64,000 nucleotides of DNA from Sphingobacterium haloxyli. Lineage in GTDB: Bacteria > Bacteroidota > Bacteroidia > Sphingobacteriales > Sphingobacteriaceae. Shown here piece by piece: positions 8,358 to 17,381 of the stretch. Under the pieces are notes generated by a model. The model was not told where the DNA came from. It ran no database searches and saw only the letters and a list, made by a program, of their open reading frames with translations. The position numbers were made by a program, and so were the translations under genes. The first letter of the stretch is position 1, and the number at the start of each line of letters is the position of its first letter. The stretch covers positions 248,001 to 312,000 of the forward strand of contig NZ_PVBQ01000005.1 in the NCBI RefSeq assembly GCF_002980525.1, in the 5' to 3' direction.

Positions 8358-9498
8358 ACTTCAGTTGATCAATGGTCACTACTGGAATATCCTTTACAGA
8401 CGGTTCTTCCAGGTAGCTTCTACGCTGATATATATATCCTTTTTCACTATCCAGTTCCCATAGCAGCGGCGATAGGAAGCGAATACAATTGGCAAACCCT
8501 TGATTAGTGGCTGCAATATTTCCAGTGTCTTTTGAGTTTTTAGCTTCGTTTTCAATTTCGAAAGGACCGTCAAAGCCTCGTCGATGCAACACGGCAACAA
8601 AATCATTCCAATCCATATGATCTGTCCCGCCAAACCCGGGAAGCATCGCTTCATAGTGGTGTCTATCCCAATCGTGTTGCGGAATGGTAATGTCCGCTTG
8701 TTCCGCCAACGAAACATCCACTTGCTGCATGGGATACATCCCTCCCCATTCCACACGGGCTTTGGTTTTCAAGTTACGGGTAGTCTTTACGTGAATACGC
8801 TTTAATCGATCGATATCCATTTGTTCCATCACATCAACAGGATTCGCATTCTGCCATATATCGTGAGATGGGTCATATATTTCTCCGTGCGCCTTACTTG
8901 GAATTAATGTATACATTAATTTTCTAGCAGCTAACACAGCGGGTAAGTTATTATAGGTCGAGGTATAACGCGCAGAACGCCAACCTTCCATTGGACAGTT
9001 TTCGTATACAATGGTGACACCAAGGTCCTCCGCATATTTCACGATAGGTTCAAATACGCGCTTATACTCTTCTAAATTCTTCTGAAACCCATCGATTTCA
9101 TTTCCGAGATCATGGTTATACCCGACAAATGTCCCTACTTTTACATCATTTCTATCTCCGCCTAGCAGATAAGCTATCCGGATAAGGCGCAAAAGGTGGT
9201 TTTGATTTTTAATACGTTGTTCAGGGTCACCACCGATCATATTTTCAAATGCTCCCAAGGATAAACTCAGTTCCGCTGCATTAAACTTCTCAATCAGACG
9301 CTTGCCATCCGTCGCGGAAAAGTCTTCGTATTCTAAATGCGTAGCGGTGTGATCTTCGCGCGTTCCGTCTTTCCTAAATACACACAAATCGATCCCCTGT
9401 GCTCCTACCTCCTTAGAAGTGGCTATTAGTTCTTCCAAAGTCAATTTATCGTACGCGGAGCTCATTACCCAAATAGGGTTATTTAGTTTAGCCAACAT
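8356..9498 (-). CDS. Sugar phosphate isomerase/epimerase-like TIM barrel
   Basis: 380-residue protein of the xylose isomerase-like TIM-barrel superfamily (AP endonuclease 2 fold), probably a cytoplasmic metal-dependent sugar isomerase or epimerase. Candidate metal ligands lie at the strand ends typical of the family: the Glu in VIVYENCPMEGW, the Asp/His pair in YDPSHDIWQ, the His in RIHVKTTR and the Glu in FEIENEAKNS near the end. It has no signal peptide, unlike many Bacteroidota relatives exported to the periplasm. It is monocistronic and convergent with the response regulator. The true substrate is not inferable. Confidence 0.75.
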   Translation of the reverse strand: MLAKLNNPIWVMSSAYDKLTLEELIATSKEVGAQGIDLCVFRKDGTREDHTATHLEYEDFSATDGKRLIEKFNAAELSLSLGAFENMIGGDPEQRIKNQNHLLRLIRIAYLLGGDRNDVKVGTFVGYNHDLGNEIDGFQKNLEEYKRVFEPIVKYAEDLGVTIVYENCPMEGWRSARYTSTYNNLPAVLAARKLMYTLIPSKAHGEIYDPSHDIWQNANPVDVMEQMDIDRLKRIHVKTTRNLKTKARVEWGGMYPMQQVDVSLAEQADITIPQHDWDRHHYEAMLPGFGGTDHMDWNDFVAVLHRRGFDGPFEIENEAKNSKDTGNIAATNQGFANCIRFLSPLLWELDSEKGYIYQRRSYLEEPSVKDIPVVTIDQLK

Positions 9499-9533
9499 AT
9501 ACGTCTAGATTTAATTTTCACTTGGGTAAATAT

Positions 9534-9563
9534 AAATAAAAAAGACAGCATTTCTGCTGTCTT
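9534..9563 (-). terminator. Terminator of ftsZ and the dcw operon
   Basis: AAGACAGCA/TGCTGTCTT perfect 9-bp stem with a tetraloop, followed on the minus strand by seven Ts. It lies 24 bases after the ftsZ stop and closes the long minus-strand division operon. Confidence 0.9.
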
Positions 9564-9587
9564 CCAAGTGTATTTTGATCTCGATGA

Positions 9588-11282
9588 TTAATCGACATTG
9601 TCGTGCAGGAACGAATTGTTCGGCCGGATCTCGGTATCGCCGTCATCAAAAGACAACGTAAACCGCGACACTTGTGATTGCGATGAATGCGGCACATCTT
9701 CCAGCGATTTTTGTCTACGTTTATAGGCAGGCTCGTTTTCCAGCTCCTGTAAACCATTACTAGATTTTAGCTTCATACTCAACTCTTTTAAACGCAATAT
9801 ACGTTCTTTCGTCTTCATGAGTTGGTCTTCGAAATCTATTTCCTTTTCAGATGCAATTTCTACCTGTGCTGTCGGTTCTTCGTTCACCGAACTTGCTAGG
9901 TCGCTCGTATCTTCTATATCTTTCGGTTTATCATATGTATCAAATACCGATGGTAGTTTAAATTCAAACACAGAAGGCGACGTCTTCAATTCAAAGCCTG
10001 AATCTTGTGTTTCCTCCTGCTCGGGCTCCTCCAAATTCAGGGTATGACGGATAACCTCTGGCTCTTCTTTTTTCGCTACCGCCGCATGAATTGGTTTCGG
10101 CGAAGTGAACAAGTCTCCCTGGGGAGTCGCCGGACTTCCCATCGAAGGTGCTTCAGCCGTTGTATCCTGTATCGGTTTAATGTATGTCTGTTGTGTAGCA
10201 GCAGGTTCTTCCTTTTTTATGAACTGATTTTGAACTACTGGTTTTACAAATTGTTTGGCCGGTTCTGGGCTTAAAGGTAAGGCAACTTTTTCCTTCTCTT
10301 TTTCTTTGACACGCTCTTCGGCAGTCTGGAAACCTGTGGCAATGATGGTTACCGACAACTCATCTTCAAAACTATCGTCAATGCAATTACCCCATATAAG
10401 ATCCGCAGAAAGCCCCGCTTGCTCTTGGATGTAATCTGTCACAATAGCAACCTCATCCATCGTTACCTCTTTTTTACCAGAAGTGATATTGAGTAGAATA
10501 TAGCGTGCACCCTCGATCTCATTATCTTTCAACAGTGGCGATGCCAACGCGCCAGTTACAGCCTCCAGCGCCCGGTTTTCGCCAGTAGAAACAGCGTTGC
10601 CCATAATAGCAACACCGCTGTCATTCATGACGGTACGTACATCTTTAAAATCCACGTTGACATAACCCGGAATGGTAATGATTTCCGCAATACCCTTGGC
10701 AGCCGTAGTCAAGATATCATCAGCTTTGGCAAAAGCAGCCGTCATCGTTAAATTACCGAATATTTCCCGCAGACGGTCATTGGAAATAACCAAATAGGAA
10801 TCGACATATTTGCGTAATTCCGACAAGCCTTCTTCCGCCTGTGACCGGCGTCGCTTACCTTCGAATGTAAAAGGAGTAGTTACAATAGCTACCGTTAGGA
10901 TACCAAGCTCTTTCGCAGCTTTTGCCAACACCGGACTGGCCCCAGTACCTGTACCACCTCCCATACCCGCAGTGATAAAAAGCATCTTCGTATTGGTACC
11001 CAACATACGTTTGATATCCTCAATACTTTCAATAGCTGAATTCTCACCAACATCAGGATCTGCACCGGCGCCCATTCCCTCTGTTAAACTCACTCCCAGT
11101 TGTACCTTATTCGGAATAGGACTCAACTCCAACGCCTGCGCATCCGTATTGCAAACGATAAAGTCAACCCCACTAATCCCTTGCTTGTACATGTGGTTTA
11201 CGGCATTGCCACCTCCACCACCCACACCAATAACTTTAATTATTGATGATTGTTCCTTTAACATTTCAAATTGTATCGACAT
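9588..11282 (-). CDS. ftsZ: Cell division protein FtsZ
   Basis: Tubulin-like GTPase that forms the division ring. The GTPase core (about 1-320) has GGGGGNAVNHM at residues 21-31, NTDAQAL for the T3 loop, the tubulin signature GGGTGTG at 108-114 and the T7 loop VNVDFKDVRTVM. At 564 residues it is far longer than the usual 380-400 because of a disordered linker of about 210 residues rich in Pro, Glu, Thr and Lys. It ends in a conserved peptide (NNSFLHDNVD), the likely FtsA-binding tail. It is the last gene of the dcw operon, 139 bases behind ftsA; that gap holds DnaA-box-like 9-mers. Confidence 0.97.
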   Translation of the reverse strand: MSIQFEMLKEQSSIIKVIGVGGGGGNAVNHMYKQGISGVDFIVCNTDAQALELSPIPNKVQLGVSLTEGMGAGADPDVGENSAIESIEDIKRMLGTNTKMLFITAGMGGGTGTGASPVLAKAAKELGILTVAIVTTPFTFEGKRRRSQAEEGLSELRKYVDSYLVISNDRLREIFGNLTMTAAFAKADDILTTAAKGIAEIITIPGYVNVDFKDVRTVMNDSGVAIMGNAVSTGENRALEAVTGALASPLLKDNEIEGARYILLNITSGKKEVTMDEVAIVTDYIQEQAGLSADLIWGNCIDDSFEDELSVTIIATGFQTAEERVKEKEKEKVALPLSPEPAKQFVKPVVQNQFIKKEEPAATQQTYIKPIQDTTAEAPSMGSPATPQGDLFTSPKPIHAAVAKKEEPEVIRHTLNLEEPEQEETQDSGFELKTSPSVFEFKLPSVFDTYDKPKDIEDTSDLASSVNEEPTAQVEIASEKEIDFEDQLMKTKERILRLKELSMKLKSSNGLQELENEPAYKRRQKSLEDVPHSSQSQVSRFTLSFDDGDTEIRPNNSFLHDNVD

Positions 11283-11374
11283 AAAAATACCCTATTTAAC
11301 TCTTGCTAAACCAATTATAAATCCCCGACAGGTTCAACAATTCAAATGTAATAATACCAAAATCTTCACAACAG

Positions 11375-11420
11375 TTTTCCACATTTGTTAATTTGTGGAA
11401 AAAATATCCATTGTGGAAAA
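11375..11420. repeat. Three TTTTCCACA 9-mers between ftsA and ftsZ
   Basis: TTTTCCACA occurs on the plus strand at 11375-11383 and on the minus strand at 11402-11394 and 11420-11412. The first two form an inverted repeat (9-bp arms) and the last two are direct repeats spaced 18 bases. The 9-mer differs by one base from the DnaA box TTATCCACA. The arms could also fold into an RNA hairpin in the ftsA-ftsZ transcript. Confidence 0.55.
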
Positions 11421-11421
11421 C

Positions 11422-12783
11422 TTACTTCCTTCCTATGAATGTGTCATCATCAATCCCTGCATCATCCTTGATAAAATCGGAAAGAAGTTTGGAAAACCAA
11501 CTCTCCTTCTTGTTCTTCTCTTCCGCAATTTCCTTAACTTTCCCTACCTTTCTTGATGTCTCCACCTCTTGTTCAGTGGCTTCTGCTTCTTCAACAGCCT
11601 GCACGCCTTTAATCAAAAGCCCAATAGACGTGGCATACATCGGACTCTTCAATTCCTCTAACGCCTGTTTGTGCAGCATTTCTGTCTTCGCCAAATATTC
11701 GTTGGGATAACCGATTCGACAACCAATTCCTGTAATGTACTCTACTAATTGAACCAAATGTTTTAATTGGGCACCGCCACCGGTAATAACAATGCCCGCG
11801 ATCAATTTGTCTTCGTAGCCAGATGACTTAATCTCATAGTAAACGTGCTCAATTATTTCCTCCATCCGAGCCTGGATGATATAAGCCAAGTTCTTTACTG
11901 AAATTTCTTTAGGCTCACGTCCCCGGATACCTGGGACACAGATTACCTCATTGTCCTTATTTTCGTCTGCCAAAGCAGAACCATAGCGGACTTTCAACTG
12001 TTCCGCTTGATTACGCAATACCGAGCAACCTTGTTTAATATCTTCTGTCACGATATTTCCGCCTAACGGGATGACCGCTGTATGACGGATAATACCTTCA
12101 TGAAAGATAGCCACATCAGTTGTACCACCGCCGATATCAACCAACACTACACCAGCAGTTTTTTCTTCATCATCCAACACAGCTTCGGATGACGCTAAAG
12201 GTTCCAACACAAGAGAAGAGATTTCCAAATCCGAATTATCTACACAACGTTTGATATTATTGATATCCGTTACTCGTCCGGAAATAATATGAAAATTCGC
12301 CTCTACGCGACGTCCGGCCATACCAATAGGTTCTTTGATACCCGGTTCGTTGTCTATGGTAAACTCTTGTGGCAATACATGAATAATTTCCTCGCCCGGA
12401 GGAAGCACCAGCTTGTACATGTCGGAGATTAATTGTTCCACATCGATACGCGTCACCTCATCATAGTCTCGTTTGGTCAGAATACCACGATGTTGAATAC
12501 TTTTGATATGCTGACCCGCAATCCCTACATTGACCACCTTGATATCTACATTTGATTGGGATTCTGCTATGGAGACTGCATCTCGAATGCTACTTACCGT
12601 TCTTTGGATGTTAGCGACCACGCCGCGGTTTACACCCGAAGATTCGGCTTTCCCTACACCCAAAAGCTCAATCTTATTGGCTCCGCTACGACGACCGACC
12701 GTGACACAAATCTTCGTTGTTCCGATATCTAACCCTACGATGATCGGACTATCCTTTTCGTTTTCTGCTAATCTTGGTTTCAT
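11422..12783 (-). CDS. ftsA: Cell division protein FtsA
   Basis: Actin-like membrane tether of the FtsZ ring. The 453 residues start with PIIVGLDIGTTKICVTVGRR, the phosphate-1 loop of the ASKHA fold. The 1C subdomain typical of FtsA follows (VNVGIAGQHIKSIQHRG), then phosphate-2 GVVLVDIGGGTTDVAIF and the adenosine motif IAGIVITGGGAQLKHL. The C-terminal part is extended with a Glu/Lys-rich stretch and a tail ESWFSKLLSDFIKDDAG that looks like the membrane-targeting amphipathic helix. It lies 36 bases after ftsQ. Confidence 0.96.
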   Translation of the reverse strand: MKPRLAENEKDSPIIVGLDIGTTKICVTVGRRSGANKIELLGVGKAESSGVNRGVVANIQRTVSSIRDAVSIAESQSNVDIKVVNVGIAGQHIKSIQHRGILTKRDYDEVTRIDVEQLISDMYKLVLPPGEEIIHVLPQEFTIDNEPGIKEPIGMAGRRVEANFHIISGRVTDINNIKRCVDNSDLEISSLVLEPLASSEAVLDDEEKTAGVVLVDIGGGTTDVAIFHEGIIRHTAVIPLGGNIVTEDIKQGCSVLRNQAEQLKVRYGSALADENKDNEVICVPGIRGREPKEISVKNLAYIIQARMEEIIEHVYYEIKSSGYEDKLIAGIVITGGGAQLKHLVQLVEYITGIGCRIGYPNEYLAKTEMLHKQALEELKSPMYATSIGLLIKGVQAVEEAEATEQEVETSRKVGKVKEIAEEKNKKESWFSKLLSDFIKDDAGIDDDTFIGRK

Positions 12784-12819
12784 ATGCTGTGTATTTGTTG
12801 CTGTATATTCAATATTTAA

Positions 12820-13647
12820 TTATTTCATTTTTAATTTTATCTGTAAACTATCGAGCACCCACCCATCCCGTCGTTCACAAATAATCTGTCCGTCATACTT
12901 CACGTTTACCTTTTCGTAGGCGTCCGAACCGACCTTTGGTAGAATATTTTTATAGAAAACCTCCAAACGCGCTAACTTTTCTGCTAATTTATCCGCACTG
13001 CCAATAATTAGTGGCTGAGTCCCTACCCGCGGAATGATCTCGATGTCTTGCTTATCATCTACATAAAGCTGAACAATCTGATTACTCCACAACGGATCAT
13101 TCTTCACATGGTCCACAATAGCAACCAAGTCCGTCAATAGTTGGGTCTGAATAGTATCCAATGGTTTTTCATACCCTTCTTGTATATTCCCATTTGCCAC
13201 TAAAACATGTGGAACGTATTTCAAAGTTACGGGCACTTTTGCTCCCTTTGTATCAATGTAGTATTCTTTCCCTGCCTTATTTACAATACGCAAAACGACC
13301 TCTCGTTGTTGTACTAAAATCTGCAATATCCCGTCCATATCGGTATAGATCTCTGCACTGGACACGTAGGGAAGCTCCATCAACGCTTTTTCGATCTGAT
13401 CGATCGGAATTTCGTTCAACGGTTTTCCAACGACATTTCCGAATTTTGTATTCACCAAGTCAGAAATGTCGTGCTGATCGATAAAGGTTTCTTTTCCTTC
13501 CACCACCACCTTCATGGAAGCACAAGCTTGTGCCGTATCCTTCTTCTTAACCAAGCCCATCAACATACCTATCCCTATTAGGGCAATAAGCCCTAAACTG
13601 GCATAACCAAGTTGTCTCCAAGGTATGTTACGAACGGCATTAAGCAT
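12820..13647 (-). CDS. ftsQ: Cell division protein FtsQ-like
   Basis: Bitopic division protein of 275 residues. A short cytoplasmic start (MLNAVRNIPWRQLGY) is followed by one membrane helix ASLGLIALIGIGMLMGLV. The periplasmic POTRA-like part includes IDQHDISDLVNTKFGNVVGKPLNEIP and LPYVSSAEIYTDMDGILQILVQQREVVLRI, which matches the FtsQ beta-domain start. Sequence conservation of FtsQ in Bacteroidota is low, so position between murC and ftsA supports the call. It overlaps the end of murC by 8 bases, indicating coupled translation. Confidence 0.88.
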   Translation of the reverse strand: MLNAVRNIPWRQLGYASLGLIALIGIGMLMGLVKKKDTAQACASMKVVVEGKETFIDQHDISDLVNTKFGNVVGKPLNEIPIDQIEKALMELPYVSSAEIYTDMDGILQILVQQREVVLRIVNKAGKEYYIDTKGAKVPVTLKYVPHVLVANGNIQEGYEKPLDTIQTQLLTDLVAIVDHVKNDPLWSNQIVQLYVDDKQDIEIIPRVGTQPLIIGSADKLAEKLARLEVFYKNILPKVGSDAYEKVNVKYDGQIICERRDGWVLDSLQIKLKMK

Positions 13648-14998
13648 TTTCCAAAATCTCTTTTAAAGGTTTAACCAATTTATCAATATCACCCGCCCCT
13701 ACCGTCACGACCAGCTCCGGGCGGCGTTGCTTCACTACTTCCAAAACACCCGTCGGCGAGACAAGCTGCTTATGCGCAACAGTGATCTTGTCAAGCAGCC
13801 AAGCTGAAGTTACACCTTCAATAGGCAACTCTCTTGCCGGATAAATATCCATCAACAATAGTTCGTCCGCTAATCCCAGTACCTCCGCAAAACCATCCAC
13901 GAAATCCCGCGTCCTACTATATAAATGCGGCTGGAACACTACGGTCAATTTCTTTGTGGGATAAAGTCTCCTCATCGATGTTAGAAACGCACGCAATTCT
14001 TCCGGATGGTGGGCATAATCGTCGATATACACGTGTGTCGCCGTTTTAACGATATACTCAAACCGTCTCTTCGCCCCCCTGAACGAAGCTAACGCCGATT
14101 TAATTTTATCGGGCGTGATCCCAAGTTGTAAAGCCACGGTAATAGCCGCCACCGCGTTTTCTATATTATGTAGCCCCGGAATACCTAAAGGAATGTTTAG
14201 CATTTCCGTTTGATCGGCGATGTAATCAAAATAAAACACACCATCATCCACGCGAACGCCACGCGCATAAGCATCGCACTCATCCTCGCTTGCGTAGGTT
14301 ATGTCTCCGCTAAAAGGCAAACCCTTCTTCACAATGGATACCCCGTCTTGGACTACGCGCTTTAAAAACAGCTCAAAAGATTCGATAAGGTGTCGTTCGT
14401 CACCGTATATATCCAAATGATCGGGATCAGCTGAAGTAACGACAGCGATATTTGGATGCAAGGTCAAAAACGATCGGTCGTATTCGTCAGCTTCCACAAC
14501 CACCACATTATTTCTACCATATAACACATTGCTATCATAATTGGAACTGATTCCGCCCAAAAACGCGGAGCAATCATAACCCGAATCCTTCAATATATGT
14601 GCGATCATCGTCGACGTGGTCGTTTTGCCGTGCGTTCCCGCTACTGCAATCGTGTACCGGCTTGCACTTATCATCCCTAAGACCTCCGAACGTTTGTACA
14701 GTCGAATTTTGCTATCTAAATAATAAGCTTTCAGTTTAAGATCCTTCGGAACAGCTGGTGTATAAATCAGCAGTGTTTGTTCCGATGGTTGTTTAAATTC
14801 ATCTGGCAGTAGTTCGATATCATCCTGATAGATTACCTGAATACCCTCTTGCACCAAAGCACGCGTTAGCTCGGTCTCTGTTTTATCATAACCCCGCACG
14901 TCACAACCTAAGTGCTTGAAGTAACGGGCCAATCCGCTCATACCAATCCCCCCTATTCCGAGCAGGTAAACACGTTTTATATGGTCAAGGTTCATCAT
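13640..14998 (-). CDS. murC: UDP-N-acetylmuramate--L-alanine ligase
   Basis: Cytoplasmic ATP-dependent ligase adding L-Ala to UDP-MurNAc. The 452 residues show an N-terminal Rossmann domain (YLLGIGGIGMSGLARYF), the Mur-ligase P-loop GTHGKTTT at 121-128, VVVEADEYDRSFLTLHP, and a C-terminal domain with VYIDDYAHHPEELRA. Two ATGs in a row (14998 and 14995) could serve as start. It follows murG directly with no gap and overlaps ftsQ. The Mur-ligase signature EADEYDRSF distinguishes it from Mpl, which is usually monocistronic. Confidence 0.95.
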   Translation of the reverse strand: MMNLDHIKRVYLLGIGGIGMSGLARYFKHLGCDVRGYDKTETELTRALVQEGIQVIYQDDIELLPDEFKQPSEQTLLIYTPAVPKDLKLKAYYLDSKIRLYKRSEVLGMISASRYTIAVAGTHGKTTTSTMIAHILKDSGYDCSAFLGGISSNYDSNVLYGRNNVVVVEADEYDRSFLTLHPNIAVVTSADPDHLDIYGDERHLIESFELFLKRVVQDGVSIVKKGLPFSGDITYASEDECDAYARGVRVDDGVFYFDYIADQTEMLNIPLGIPGLHNIENAVAAITVALQLGITPDKIKSALASFRGAKRRFEYIVKTATHVYIDDYAHHPEELRAFLTSMRRLYPTKKLTVVFQPHLYSRTRDFVDGFAEVLGLADELLLMDIYPARELPIEGVTSAWLLDKITVAHKQLVSPTGVLEVVKQRRPELVVTVGAGDIDKLVKPLKEILENA

Positions 14999-16105
14999 CT
15001 ATTTAATCATTTTTAATATTTCTCTCGCTATCGTCTCATCTGCATCTGGCTTAGCCATCTTCTCAATTTCTGTACTTAAAGATGCACATTTAGCTTCATC
15101 AGCAAGTAAGGCTAACGCTACGTGCATCATGGTATGCTTGGCATCAGCTTCCGAAATCATTACAGCCGCCTCCTTAGCAACCAAAGCCTTTGCATTTTTC
15201 GTTTGGTGATCTTCAGCAACATTGGGTGAAGGCACCAATATTACGGGCTTACCCACGACACATAGTTCAGATATCGTCCCCGCACCTGCTCTCGAGATAA
15301 TCAGATCTGCCGCAGCGTAAGCTAAATCCATGCGTTCTAAGAATGGGACGGCTTTTACATTACCTGGGATTACCTTACTCATGTCCAATATCTCCTGCAT
15401 ATGCTCGTAATACCTCTTTCCCGTCTGCCAAATAAACTGCACATCTTCCTTTTCTCCTAGTTCGTGTATGACGTCAAGGACATAACCATTCATCTGTTTT
15501 GCGCCCAAACTGCCCCCTATAATCAATATGGTTTTCTTATGCGGCTGCAACCCAAAAACCTGCAAAGCAAATTCACGTTTTCCTGTTATGGCAACCGAAT
15601 CGCGGCGTATGGGATTACCTGTCAACATGATCTTTTCCGCCGGGAAGAATGCATCCATCCCCTCATATGCTACACATATCTTTTGCGCCTTCTTCCCAAG
15701 AAGCTTATTCGTTATACCGGCATAAGAATTCTGTTCTTGAATCAACGTGGGCATTCCCATATTGTTGGCTGCCATCAATAAAGGCCCTGACGCAAACCCA
15801 CCAACGCCTACTGCCACATCAGCCCCGAATTCCTTTATGGTTTTCCGTGCCTTTATCAAACTATTGATCAACTTGAAGGGCAGCGCCAAGTTATTCAACA
15901 ATGAATTTCTGTCGATGCCTTGTATATCCAGTCCCACAATTTTGTAGCCGGCTTCGGGCACACGATCCATCTCCATACGCCCGTTAGCACCGACAAACAA
16001 GATTTCTACATCCGGTTCCATACGACGTAATGCATTCGCTATCGCGATAGCCGGAAAAACATGTCCTCCCGTGCCCCCTCCGCTTATGATTACTTTATGT
16101 CCCAT
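14999..16105 (-). CDS. murG: UDP-GlcNAc--lipid I N-acetylglucosaminyltransferase
   Basis: Peripheral inner-membrane GT28 glycosyltransferase that turns lipid I into lipid II. GGGTGGH at residues 9-15 (from the ATG at 16105) is the first G-loop. The second domain carries ILIIGGSLGAKQMNG, the donor-binding ISRAGAGTISELCVVGKPVILVPSPNVAEDHQ and the QxxNA-like QTKNAKAL motif. The frame is open to a TTG at 16132, but the ATG at 16105 places the G-loop as in other MurGs and gives 368 residues. It lies between ftsW and murC. Confidence 0.95.
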   Translation of the reverse strand: MGHKVIISGGGTGGHVFPAIAIANALRRMEPDVEILFVGANGRMEMDRVPEAGYKIVGLDIQGIDRNSLLNNLALPFKLINSLIKARKTIKEFGADVAVGVGGFASGPLLMAANNMGMPTLIQEQNSYAGITNKLLGKKAQKICVAYEGMDAFFPAEKIMLTGNPIRRDSVAITGKREFALQVFGLQPHKKTILIIGGSLGAKQMNGYVLDVIHELGEKEDVQFIWQTGKRYYEHMQEILDMSKVIPGNVKAVPFLERMDLAYAAADLIISRAGAGTISELCVVGKPVILVPSPNVAEDHQTKNAKALVAKEAAVMISEADAKHTMMHVALALLADEAKCASLSTEIEKMAKPDADETIAREILKMIK

Positions 16106-16162
16106 TCTTTTGTGTTTTAGTACCTCGTGCAAAGTATTTTATTCCCTATATACTCTTCACGC

Positions 16163-17362
16163 CTATATCGTTCCAACAACCACGCGCTGTTTTTTCGGAA
16201 CTTCATTCAATTCTTCTTTTCCTTTTAATTCTTCTATGCTCCTACTAACACTTAAAATAATGCCCAGTGCCACACTCGTGAACAAAATCGACGTTCCTCC
16301 CATACTGACGAGTGGCAATGGCACACCCGTCACTGGCCCCAAGCCAACTGCAACGGCCATATTCGCCAATGCCTGTATGGTTAGGCTAAATCCCAAGCCC
16401 GCTGCTAGGAAGGCCCCAAATGCGCGCGGGCTCAATGTCACAATCCGTATACAGCGATACATTAACGCAACGTATAAAAAGAGCAGGATTGCCCCCCCAA
16501 TAGTTCCATACTCCTCTACAATAACCGCAAAAATGAAATCAGAATAGGGATGTGGCAATAAATTCCTACCTACGCTATTCCCAGCACCTTTACCAAATAG
16601 CTCTCCCGAAGCGATAGACATTTTAGCCAGGTTCGCTTGATAATTTTTATCTTCTTGAAAGGAGGAATTACGCTGTGCTGTCTGTTCGGTCTTAAAGAAA
16701 CTTTGGAACCGGCTGATATACGTGTCGCGGCGCGGCCCAATCAATATCACTAACAACAACAGGAATGCCCCTCCGACACAAACAATGCCAATTTGCTTGA
16801 AACTCACACGTCCAATCAAAAGCAACAACACACTTGTACCGAATAACATTAAGGCGGTGGACAAGTTTGCCCAAGCAATTAGGACGAAAACCATACACAC
16901 CGTTCCCATTATTGGGATGAATGATTTCTTAAGGTCTTTGATTTCATGCGCTTTACGCGACAACATACGGGCTAGAAAAGTAATCAATGCTAATTTCGCC
17001 AAATCCGATGTTTGAAAGGTTTGGTTGATGACTGGAATCGTTACCCAGCGGCTAGCGTCGTTGACTTTGTTCCCGCCAACCAATGTGAACAGCAATAGCG
17101 GTATGGTAACGATCATCAACAATTTCGAAATGCCTGCATAATAACGGTAATCTAATTTATGTGATAAATACATCAGCAACAAACCTACAGCAATAATGGA
17201 GAAGTGTTTGAAAAGATACAGCTCCGTACCTTTACCTTCTTTATAAGCAAGTGTACCTACCGAACTGTAAACCGCCAACAGAGACCACCCGGACAGGACA
17301 ATCACAATAATCCATATCCATTTGTCACCTTTTAATTTACTGAAAATCTGATCCATCATCAT
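16163..17362 (-). CDS. ftsW: Septal peptidoglycan glycosyltransferase FtsW
   Basis: SEDS-family polytopic membrane protein that polymerises lipid II at the septum together with FtsI. The 399 residues contain about ten hydrophobic segments, starting WIWIIVIVLSGWSLLAVYSS. The hallmark motifs are ASRWVTIPVINQTFQTSDLAKLA, which includes the family's conserved catalytic-Asp region, and GLGPVTGVPLPLVSMGGTSILFT near the end. Three ATGs in a row leave the exact start open by two codons. Clustering with murD and murG favours FtsW over RodA. Confidence 0.94.
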   Translation of the reverse strand: MMMDQIFSKLKGDKWIWIIVIVLSGWSLLAVYSSVGTLAYKEGKGTELYLFKHFSIIAVGLLLMYLSHKLDYRYYAGISKLLMIVTIPLLLFTLVGGNKVNDASRWVTIPVINQTFQTSDLAKLALITFLARMLSRKAHEIKDLKKSFIPIMGTVCMVFVLIAWANLSTALMLFGTSVLLLLIGRVSFKQIGIVCVGGAFLLLLVILIGPRRDTYISRFQSFFKTEQTAQRNSSFQEDKNYQANLAKMSIASGELFGKGAGNSVGRNLLPHPYSDFIFAVIVEEYGTIGGAILLFLYVALMYRCIRIVTLSPRAFGAFLAAGLGFSLTIQALANMAVAVGLGPVTGVPLPLVSMGGTSILFTSVALGIILSVSRSIEELKGKEELNEVPKKQRVVVGTI

Positions 17363-17381
17363 TTATCAAATTTTATTCGTT

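Noticed and set aside
10810..11391. 193-codon plus-strand open frame antisense to ftsZ
   Set aside because: It is a shadow of ftsZ: no start context, low-complexity Pro/Ser-rich translation, and ftsZ is certain on the other strand.
11375..11420. Replication origin at the TTTTCCACA cluster
   Set aside because: Only three near-boxes, no dnaA nearby and no AT-rich unwinding region of the usual kind; it is more likely a regulatory site.
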